A stretch of 64,000 nucleotides of DNA. Origin: Bacteroides sp. (lineage in GTDB: Bacteria; Bacteroidota; Bacteroidia; Bacteroidales; Bacteroidaceae). A program made the position numbers and the translations under genes. Positions 57,667 to 64,000 of this stretch are shown piece after piece. The notes under the pieces were generated by a model, which was not told the origin of the DNA, made no database searches, and worked only from the letters and a program-made list of their open reading frames with translations. The stretch is from contig DXLO01000006.1 in the NCBI GenBank assembly GCA_019414665.1, positions 17,015 through 81,014 of the forward strand, read 5' to 3'. How positions within the stretch are numbered: the first letter of the stretch is position 1; every line of letters begins with the position of its first letter.

Positions 57667-57721
57667 AGTGTATTAGTTGATTAGTACACTGCAAATGTAT
57701 ATAGTTTATTTGAATAAACAA
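57667..57721 (-). promoter_or_regulatory. Promoter and candidate GntR operator of the ABC operon
   Basis: On the minus strand, TTG (57719-57721), 19 bp, then TACATTTG (57692-57699). An inverted repeat AGTGTA-N12-TACACT (57667-57690) covers the expected transcription start. This is the layout expected for autorepression by the GntR protein in the same operon (inference). Confidence 0.6.
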
Positions 57722-57824
57722 GAAGAATGACTCATCTTTAATATTCATTAACTATGAAACGAATTAAGCGGGCGGCAACCAAGTACTGTCCGCTCAACTC
57801 AAATGATAAATGAAAAAAGAAGGA

Positions 57825-59240
57825 CTATTTAATTCCTCCTAGTGCTTTAGTAGCAGTTTCGTTTCCAGGATCAATTTCCAATATCTTATTCCAATACAGT
57901 TTTGACTGGTTATAATCTTCTTTTACAAAATAATAATATCCCAAATAGCTGTTACATTCCACCAACACTGATTTAGTAGCATCAGGCTTCTGTTCCAGAA
58001 TACTCAGTGCAGCCTCATAATAAGGCTTTGCCAATCCCTGAGTTGTTTCAGGATCACGCAAAGAATTAACACGGGCACGCCAGAAGTTTCCTAAATAGTT
58101 ATCGGGAACTTTAGCAGCCACTTGTGCAAAAATAGTATCGGCTTCAGCTAGATAAAGTGGTTGCTTATCCTGATAAGCAGAATCAGTAGCCGCATAATAG
58201 TTCAAACGTCCATATAAAAACAGGTCACTAATATCCGGATCACCTTTCATTCCGCCCAAATAATTTTTATAAGCCTCTATGGCCTTCGGAAAATCACGTT
58301 CCTTTTCGTATACATCAGAGATATCTTTATAGATTTCCGTATGCGATTTGTCCATAGCCAGTGCTTTGTCGAACTGTGCCACCGCTTCATCATACTGCTT
58401 GTCAGCTTCCAGCAAACGGGCGAAATAAACGTAATCCAAATATACATAATCCGGATTACCGGGATTAGAAAAGAAAGTGGCGGCTGCTTCCAGTCCTTCT
58501 TTGTAATCCTTTAACTCCAGATTATCATACATCGCCAGACGCTTCAGCACATGATTTTCCGGAGCAAGTTCCAAACCTTTCTTTACCATATCCGAAGACT
58601 GCGCATAATCCTTATTCAGATATAGCAACGTGGCATAGCGGGTATAGTCCTGTTCGGTAGGCGTACCTACTTTCAGATAACTTTCATAAGCTTCTTTTGC
58701 TTTGCCATACTGCCCCATCGTATAATATACATCGGCCAATTCCTTACTGATACGGTTATCGTCCGGAGCCTTAGTCTGCAAACGCATCAACATATCCAGT
58801 GACAGTTGAGGGTCTACACCTTTATATACCTGTGCATATTTAAAATAAGCTTCGCTGCAATTTTCATCCAGATAAATAGCCTGGTTATAATCACTGCTGG
58901 CTTTGTTCACATCATTTAGTTTCAATGCCACATCACCACTCAGCAGATAGGCTACAGCACATTTACTGTTCACATCTTTAGCGCGCTGTGCATATTCGGC
59001 AGCTTCTGCTGTTTTTCCCTGGTCCAGATAAGCCCGGCCTATCTCTACCAACAAGGAAGTATTCTTCTTATTTTTACCTTTCATCAGTTCATCAAAAGCC
59101 TCGGAGGCTTTTGCCGGATTCTCCTTTATCATCGTGGCAGCCTGTTTCACTTGGGGTGACCATTCGCTGCCTGCTGGTGTCTGTCCCCACATAGTTACGG
59201 CCAGGCACAGGCTCATCACGGTTAATACTAATTTTTTCAT
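57825..59240 (-). CDS. TPR-repeat secreted protein of the Ton operon
   Basis: The 471-residue protein has a signal peptide (to about MWGQ, residue 20) and about nine tetratricopeptide-like repeats across residues 30-465 (for example GRAYLDQGKTAEAAEYAQRA, GDVALKLNDVNKASSDYNQA and LADVYYTMGQYGKAKEAYES). TPR arrays act in protein-protein contacts, so a periplasmic scaffold is likely. It is the last gene of the cluster exbB-exbD-exbD-tonB-pstS-like-TPR, starting 23 bp after the PstS-like gene. Confidence 0.9.
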   Translation of the reverse strand: MKKLVLTVMSLCLAVTMWGQTPAGSEWSPQVKQAATMIKENPAKASEAFDELMKGKNKKNTSLLVEIGRAYLDQGKTAEAAEYAQRAKDVNSKCAVAYLLSGDVALKLNDVNKASSDYNQAIYLDENCSEAYFKYAQVYKGVDPQLSLDMLMRLQTKAPDDNRISKELADVYYTMGQYGKAKEAYESYLKVGTPTEQDYTRYATLLYLNKDYAQSSDMVKKGLELAPENHVLKRLAMYDNLELKDYKEGLEAAATFFSNPGNPDYVYLDYVYFARLLEADKQYDEAVAQFDKALAMDKSHTEIYKDISDVYEKERDFPKAIEAYKNYLGGMKGDPDISDLFLYGRLNYYAATDSAYQDKQPLYLAEADTIFAQVAAKVPDNYLGNFWRARVNSLRDPETTQGLAKPYYEAALSILEQKPDATKSVLVECNSYLGYYYFVKEDYNQSKLYWNKILEIDPGNETATKALGGIK

Positions 59241-59263
59241 GGTTCTTCTTTTTTGTTCATTTA

Positions 59264-60208
59264 TTATTCCTCTTTTACATCTACAATCCTCACAGCAGCC
59301 GTAGCAGGTACCAGTCCTGATTTCAAGATGATACGCTGTCCCCGGAAATCTGTCAGGAAAGAAGTCAGACCACTGGGCAGGCCACTTTTAGGATCATTGA
59401 GTAAAATGTACACATTGCGAGTTAGCGGATACTGGTTCAAAGCCAGATAAGCTTGATAAGGCTTGAAACTATTTCCCACTGTAGCCGAATCCGCACGGCT
59501 GACAGCCATTATCCGAATGGCGTCATTGAAAGAGAGTCGCGTACTATCCGCAGGATTTCCTATCCAGTTGACACCGATAACCCCTAAAGCTGCGGGATTC
59601 TTAGCCACATACGAAATCACCTCCGGATTTGTTTTCTGCGCCTTCAGGTCCTTCGACAAAGGCATACCGCCGCAGATCGAATCAAGTACATAATGTACGG
59701 TGCTCGAATTGGGATTATCAAATACCAGTTGGAGCTCACCCAAACGGGAAGCAGGATTCAACTGTTTCCAGTCAGTAACTTTCCCCGTCAGTATTTCTTT
59801 AAACTGGTCAACCGTAATTAATGAATCCGTATTTTGCTTGTTCACTATCAAGGCCAAACCATCTGTCGCCATCTTTACCGATACAGGAAAGAATTTCTTG
59901 TCATTAAGATAGGCTGTTTCCTGCTTGGTGAGTTGCTGGGTGGTTATAGCCAGACGTACACTATCCGCCAGCAAAAGTTTCATGGCTTCCACTTCGCTGC
60001 AATAAATGGGATGCACGGTGGCATCCGGTGTCAATGCATGAAACACCTGTAACTCCTCTTCTATAATGGGACGGAAAGTTTCGTCCACCGCTATCGTTAT
60101 AGTGCCAGAGGTCAACGTATCGTCTTCCCCCGGTTTGGGTTTGTTGCCGCAGCCCGAAAGCAGCAGCAACGAAGCAGCCAATAATGCAATATACAGCTTC
60201 ATCATCAT
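59264..60208 (-). CDS. PstS-like substrate-binding lipoprotein
   Basis: The 314-residue protein has a lipobox (LLSGC, Cys about 20) and a PBP-like domain of the phosphate-binding type (TITIAVDETFRPIIEEEL, LVFDNPNSSTVHYVLDSI and ALNQYPLTRNVYILLND are PstS-like). No pstCAB genes are adjacent, so a transport ATPase role is not supported here. Location between TonB and the TPR gene suggests a part in Ton-dependent outer-membrane processes. Three ATGs in a row (60208, 60205, 60202) make the exact start uncertain. Confidence 0.85.
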   Translation of the reverse strand: MMMKLYIALLAASLLLLSGCGNKPKPGEDDTLTSGTITIAVDETFRPIIEEELQVFHALTPDATVHPIYCSEVEAMKLLLADSVRLAITTQQLTKQETAYLNDKKFFPVSVKMATDGLALIVNKQNTDSLITVDQFKEILTGKVTDWKQLNPASRLGELQLVFDNPNSSTVHYVLDSICGGMPLSKDLKAQKTNPEVISYVAKNPAALGVIGVNWIGNPADSTRLSFNDAIRIMAVSRADSATVGNSFKPYQAYLALNQYPLTRNVYILLNDPKSGLPSGLTSFLTDFRGQRIILKSGLVPATAAVRIVDVKEE

Positions 60209-60217
60209 ATATAGATA

Positions 60218-61030
60218 TTATTGTAGCTTAAAAGTTATAGGAACGGTATAGTACACGGGAACATTACGTCCGTTCTGTCTTCCCGGAATCCACTTCGGCA
60301 ATGACTGGATCACCCTGATGGCTTCCTTGTCGCAATACGGGTCCAGAGAACGCATCACCTTCACATCCTTTACGTCACCTGTAGCCGAAACCACAAAGCG
60401 GACAAACACTTTACCCTGTATTCCATTTTCCTGCGCAATGGTAGGATAATGCAAATTCTTTGCTATAAAAGACAGCAATTCTCTATCACCACCCGGGAAC
60501 TGAGGCATCTGTTCTACCATAGTATATGGTTTTTCTTCTGCTTCGGGGGCTTTGGTTATCACTTCTTTCAGTTCAGCAATATCTTTACCGTTCAGCTCAT
60601 CATTACCTTTCACATCGGCAATAGAGATAGCCACTTTGGTCTGAGTCAATTCTTCCTGACTCCTTATCTCTTCATCATCACGCACTTCTTCATCTTTTTT
60701 GATGACAGGAGCTGTAAATTTGATAGAGCTTTTCAGAGCGGGAGGCGGAGCCACCGGTTCCACTTTCTTGAACTCTTCCTGTTTCACTTCGGGTTCTTCC
60801 AGTTGTGACAAGGTAGTCACCTCTGTCATCACCTCTTTCTGCTTCGGGGTTGCCAGTTTTACCAATGTCGGTATACTGAAACTTATGGCAGCAATGATCA
60901 CTACAATCACCATTGCCCACGTGTGGCGTTTAGGTGAATTGGCACGCATCTTATAGGCACCGTATGCCTTGTTCTTACCTTGGAATATCAGTTCACACCA
61001 TTCAGGTGAGGTCAAATCTATTTTTGCCAT
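60218..61030 (-). CDS. tonB: TonB energy transducer
   Basis: The 270-residue protein is a Bacteroidetes-type TonB. It starts with a short cytoplasmic segment (SPEWCELIFQGKNKAYGAYK), one membrane anchor (TWAMVIVVIIAAISFSIPTL) and a Pro/Glu/Lys-rich periplasmic spacer. The C-terminal domain follows (PQFPGGDRELLSFIAKNLHYP, about 175-195, ending VPITFKLQ). It transmits proton-motive force from ExbB/ExbD to outer-membrane receptors. It lies 29 bp after the second exbD. Confidence 0.95.
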   Translation of the reverse strand: MAKIDLTSPEWCELIFQGKNKAYGAYKMRANSPKRHTWAMVIVVIIAAISFSIPTLVKLATPKQKEVMTEVTTLSQLEEPEVKQEEFKKVEPVAPPPALKSSIKFTAPVIKKDEEVRDDEEIRSQEELTQTKVAISIADVKGNDELNGKDIAELKEVITKAPEAEEKPYTMVEQMPQFPGGDRELLSFIAKNLHYPTIAQENGIQGKVFVRFVVSATGDVKDVKVMRSLDPYCDKEAIRVIQSLPKWIPGRQNGRNVPVYYTVPITFKLQ

Positions 61031-61059
61031 TTTCTTTTCCTCCTTTTAAATGTGTGTTA

Positions 61060-61710
61060 CTATTCCGCAATGTCTTTACTCAGATCGCCCTTCGTATCAT
61101 AGTTCTTGATCAAGAACTGATCTGCATCAGCGATGTCTGTAATTACATACTTACCTATATTGCATATTTGCATTTCATCCAGAGCATCAATCAGATTCTT
61201 GTATGAAGAGTCATCCGTTGCTTTAATAATAACAGTCGGGGTATCCTTTCCGCTTTTTATTTCAGCTAGTTTTTTCGTATACTCCTCCTCTGATATCTTT
61301 AGATCAGCTTTCTGTTTTTTCAGATCGTTTACTTCACGAACTGCCGCCGAGTTCTTTTTAAGAAGAATGGAACGCAGACCATCTGCATTATAGGAAGTTT
61401 CCTTCAGCGATGTATAGTCTTTATAATTAGGTTCTCCTTCATAATAATACAATTTATCTCCTCCGGCCAGTAACAGGGTAATTGCTTGTGAAGCCTTCAC
61501 CTTGCTCTGCTGCTCTTCAGTGATGTTCTTGTCATTGCTCGGCATACTTATTTCCATCGTCTGAGGTTTGCTCAGCGTGGTACACAGCATAAAGAAAGTA
61601 ATCAGCAACATGTTCATATCCACCATAGGCGTAAAGTCTACGCGGACAGTCATCTTTTTTTGCTTCGAACCTTTTCCTTTTTTGCTGCTTTCTTGTACTT
61701 CAGCACTCAT
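61060..61710 (-). CDS. exbD: ExbD-family biopolymer transport protein (second copy)
   Basis: The 216-residue protein has one N-terminal membrane helix with the conserved VDFTPMVDMNMLLITFFMLCT (Asp about 32) followed by a larger periplasmic domain. It is longer than E. coli ExbD because of an inserted charged segment (about 110-145). Paired ExbD paralogues are common in Bacteroidetes. Confidence 0.92.
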   Translation of the reverse strand: MSAEVQESSKKGKGSKQKKMTVRVDFTPMVDMNMLLITFFMLCTTLSKPQTMEISMPSNDKNITEEQQSKVKASQAITLLLAGGDKLYYYEGEPNYKDYTSLKETSYNADGLRSILLKKNSAAVREVNDLKKQKADLKISEEEYTKKLAEIKSGKDTPTVIIKATDDSSYKNLIDALDEMQICNIGKYVITDIADADQFLIKNYDTKGDLSKDIAE

Positions 61711-61722
61711 AATTATTCGGTT

Positions 61723-62328
61723 TTATTTATCAGAAGTAGTCTTCAGAGAAGTAATCAGATTGTACCGGTTCTCTCTGAGGTCCTGAAGTGAGCTCATTAC
61801 GTTTTTAATCACAGCGTAGGGAGTTGACGCATCAGCTTTGATAGCAATACGTAAATCAGGATTCACCTGACGAGCACTGCGTACCCATGATTTAAACTGA
61901 TTATCTGTACTGTCACAGGGGATACCTTCATTTTTCAACAGTTTATCCTGCTGGTCGGAAGGCAGATCCAGATATTTCTGCATGCTTCTCATTGGAACAC
62001 CAAATGTAGAAGCTGTCACAAATTTCTTCTCCTGCTCAGGAGTAAAATCAACTCCGTACTCCTCACCCATTTTCTCCAATACGGCCTTCATGTCGGGCTG
62101 TTTGTCGAGGCTCATAAATATTTTCCCTTGCGGGTCCACCAGAATCTGAAGGATATTCGTTTCCGGAATCTTGATTTCAGAAACGGAGGCTGGAGTAAAC
62201 ACCTGTACCGGCTCCTTCTTTACGAATGTTGAAGTCAACATAAAGAAAGTAAGCAGCAACACAGTGACGTCACTCATGGCCGTCATATCTATGAACGTAC
62301 TTTTCTTTTTAATCTTTGCTCTACCCAT
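61723..62328 (-). CDS. exbD: ExbD-family biopolymer transport protein (first copy)
   Basis: The 201-residue paralogue has the helix motif TFIDMTAMSDVTVLLLTFFML (Asp about 20), then a periplasmic domain carrying AIKADASTPYAVIKNVM near the end. It lies between exbB and the second exbD with short gaps. Two different ExbD chains could form heteromers (inference). Confidence 0.92.
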   Translation of the reverse strand: MGRAKIKKKSTFIDMTAMSDVTVLLLTFFMLTSTFVKKEPVQVFTPASVSEIKIPETNILQILVDPQGKIFMSLDKQPDMKAVLEKMGEEYGVDFTPEQEKKFVTASTFGVPMRSMQKYLDLPSDQQDKLLKNEGIPCDSTDNQFKSWVRSARQVNPDLRIAIKADASTPYAVIKNVMSSLQDLRENRYNLITSLKTTSDK

Positions 62329-62356
62329 AGCAGTTTATTTTAAAGGGTTGGCACGA

Positions 62357-63172
62357 TTATTTATGAGAAGCCGCAAAGGTCTGTACAATAGAGAAACCTA
62401 CTTCATCGAGGCTGTAAGTCAATTTATCAATCTTATTAGTGTAGTAGTTATAAGAAATAACCGCCAATGCACCTGTCAAGATACCGAATGCCGTATTGAT
62501 CAACGCCTCGGAAATACCTTGTGACAAAGCCATGGAGTCCGTACCACCACCGGCAGACAAAGCTGCAAATGAACGGATCATACCAATTACCGTACCGAGT
62601 AGTCCCATCAAGGTACCCAATGTGGTGATTGTACCGATAACAGGCAGATTCAGCTCCATCATAGGGAGCTCCAGTGCAGTTGCTTCTTCCAATTCTTTTT
62701 GAATGGCCAGTACTTTCTGGTCCTTGGAAAGTGTCGCATCGTTTTCCACGTCGGCATACTTTCTTAAAGTCGAAGTAACTACATTGGCTACAGAACCGCC
62801 TTGTTTATCACATAGCTCTTGTGCCTTCTTCATATCACCAGCGGCCAAGGTAGATTTAATATTAGCGACGAATTTCACCAGCGAACCTCTGCCAAAAGCA
62901 GACCGGATGGCTAAATAACGCTCAACGCTCAACGCTATGACGGTGAGCAACAGGGTCTGGATAATGGGCACCACTACACCACCTTTGTAAATTGTTCCCA
63001 GGAAACTGCCCGGCAACGGATGGTTATTAGGGTCATTATTCATAAAGTTGGATGGATTCCCCAATATGAAGTGATAGACACAAACTGCAATGATAAAGCA
63101 GCATATAATTACCCAACCCGCATTTTTAATACCTACAATCTTATTAGTAGTTTTATTTTGAATAGTTTCCAT
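62357..63172 (-). CDS. exbB: ExbB/TolQ/MotA-family proton channel
   Basis: The 271-residue protein has a long N-terminal part with one helix (GWVIICCFIIAVCVYHFIL), a second helix (PIIQTLLLTVIALSVERYLA) and the family's conserved C-terminal pair. Conserved parts are NLPVIGTITTLGTLMGLLGTV (GxxxPLLGLLGTV-like) and SEALINTAFGILTGALAVI. First gene of the Ton cluster. I did not find a clear TAnnTTTG box in its 106-bp upstream gap, so it may be read from further upstream. Confidence 0.93.
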   Translation of the reverse strand: METIQNKTTNKIVGIKNAGWVIICCFIIAVCVYHFILGNPSNFMNNDPNNHPLPGSFLGTIYKGGVVVPIIQTLLLTVIALSVERYLAIRSAFGRGSLVKFVANIKSTLAAGDMKKAQELCDKQGGSVANVVTSTLRKYADVENDATLSKDQKVLAIQKELEEATALELPMMELNLPVIGTITTLGTLMGLLGTVIGMIRSFAALSAGGGTDSMALSQGISEALINTAFGILTGALAVISYNYYTNKIDKLTYSLDEVGFSIVQTFAASHK

Positions 63173-63278
63173 GATATATGTTTTAATTAATCGTTATAGT
63201 TAAATGACAATTCTATACCAACCCCGACACTCTGCAGGGCGCCGGAGAAGGTGAAACAACTAAATTTATAACGATTAA

Positions 63279-63683
63279 TTAAATCAAAATGCGTCTCAGC
63301 GTGAACACGAAATAATGACATGCCGGAGACACACAATGAATGGGATTAGACGGAAAGATCTTAGCGCGGTCAGTTGCCAGTATTTCTTCCCGTAGTGAAA
63401 AACGACCTATGAGAATTTTTAAGAAGTTCTGTTGAAGTTCCTCTGCTCTGCGGATACGGAGATCGTCGGGCATTAGTTTCGCTAATACCTGCTGTTGCCC
63501 TGTGAGTAAAGAGTGGGTGAAAGACATGGTATCCAATGTACCATGATCAGATGCCATATTATCTTGATGTTCTGTAGTAGTAGCATATCTGTCAATAGCG
63601 GAAGAAACAACATCTGCATCGACTCCCTGATAATTAAACATTAAAAGCAGGACTATTAATCCTATTTTGACGATAAGCTTCAT
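63279..63683 (-). CDS. Small secreted protein of unknown function upstream of the Ton cluster
   Basis: The 134-residue product has a signal peptide (MKLIVKIGLIVLLLMFNYQGVDA). A charged middle follows, and the unusual end SPACHYFVFTLRRILI is conserved-looking and hydrophobic with one Cys/His pair. I do not recognise the family. It may share a transcript with exbB (106-bp gap). Confidence 0.6.
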   Translation of the reverse strand: MKLIVKIGLIVLLLMFNYQGVDADVVSSAIDRYATTTEHQDNMASDHGTLDTMSFTHSLLTGQQQVLAKLMPDDLRIRRAEELQQNFLKILIGRFSLREEILATDRAKIFPSNPIHCVSPACHYFVFTLRRILI

Positions 63684-63951
63684 TTTGGCTACTAGTTTCG
63701 AAAGATTCTCGGTTTATATTATTGAAACAATTCTATTGTTTTTTTGTTCACGCAGACCTAAAAATTATTCAAGTTCAAGTGGTAAATATATTCGATAATC
63801 ATAAAGAAATTATGAAATACAATCTTTTTAACCCCTTTTCTAATTCTAAATAAAAACCTGCCCCTTCCGGACAGTTCCGTGGGAAACGTACCCACACCCA
63901 CGGGGAAAAAACGGTAGAGGTCACATTTCATGCGTGCGGATACAAAAAAAA
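63684..63951. other. Gene-free stretch with a nested hairpin
   Basis: No gene is seen. CCGTGGG (63877-63883) pairs with CCCACGG (63897-63903), and alternatively GTGGG (63879-63883) pairs with CCCAC (63891-63895). The two structures exclude each other. No TAnnTTTG box is evident on the minus strand. Confidence 0.5.
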
Positions 63952-63982
63952 AGCCTCCGGAACTTCTTCAAGTCCGGAGGCT
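63952..63982 (-). terminator. Terminator of a minus-strand gene beyond the right edge
   Basis: AGCCTCCGGA (63952-63961) and TCCGGAGGCT (63973-63982) form a perfect 10-bp stem. A run of nine T follows on the minus strand. This implies a minus-strand transcript arriving from outside the window. Confidence 0.85.
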
Positions 63983-64000
63983 TCAATCAAAACGGCGGCT

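Overview
The window looks like chromosome from a gut Bacteroidales bacterium, most likely Bacteroides or Phocaeicola, with the P. vulgatus/dorei group as my best guess (inference, no database used). Seen directly: moderate GC, -7 boxes of the Bacteroidetes form TAnnTTTG in front of many genes, no consistent Shine-Dalgarno sequences, a hybrid two-component regulator beside a fructan locus, many small lipobox or signal-peptide proteins, meso-diaminopimelate dehydrogenase, and a B12-controlled anaerobic ribonucleotide reductase. No rRNA, tRNA, insertion sequence, prophage or CRISPR array was found. The content is mostly core chromosome with a few accessory loci.

Layout. 1-4.8 kb: RND efflux pump (inner-membrane pump cut by the left edge, plus adaptor lipoprotein) beside a divergent AraC-type regulator. 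4.77-4.85 kb: array of four 22-bp dyad repeats. 4.9-9.1 kb: class II aldolase, ribosomal protein L31 type B, a DUF3256 protein, and a phenylacetate-CoA ligase/ACT-domain pair. 9.2-18.6 kb: fructan/fructose locus (hybrid sensor-regulator, fructokinase, sugar permease, GH32 hydrolase, TonB-dependent receptor, no SusD). The GH32 and receptor promoters share an 11-bp sequence at nearly the same distance from the -7 box. 18.6-19.8 kb: a 636-bp intergenic region with a second 22-bp repeat array ahead of an HU-like protein. 19.8-25.5 kb: lgt, ddh, ruvA, a lipoprotein, the CCA-adding enzyme and a hemolysin-III family protein.

25.5-29.0 kb: cobalamin riboswitch and nrdDG, then a 574-bp gene-free stretch with its own promoter, a strikingly C-depleted segment and a terminator, which I interpret as an unassigned non-coding RNA of about 320 nt. 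29-38 kb: envelope and housekeeping genes (rseP, dxr, M23 peptidase, rimM, murA, DUF4290, tsaB; then yicC, gmk, a 60-aa membrane protein and nadD). 38-47.9 kb: DUF3836, a phosphoesterase, menA, ispF/FAH/rex, a SUI1-like factor, the rplM-rpsI-rpsB-tsf ribosomal cluster, a zeta-toxin-like ATPase with a small overlapping partner, and DUF4488. 48-55.4 kb: asnS, a pseudouridine synthase with a long repetitive Arg/Gly/Tyr-rich N-terminus, purB, a MATE transporter and an M28 peptidase. 55.5-57.7 kb: a GntR/ABC transporter operon with a candidate self-operator. 57.8-63.7 kb: a TonB-ExbB-ExbD-ExbD system transcribed with a PstS-like lipoprotein and a TPR protein, and a small unknown secreted protein upstream.

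Most interesting unexplained structures: the C-depleted RNA candidate at 28.6-28.9 kb, the two 22-bp dyad arrays (different sequences, same period), the shared fructan promoter element, the zeta-like two-gene module, and the low-complexity extension of the pseudouridine synthase.
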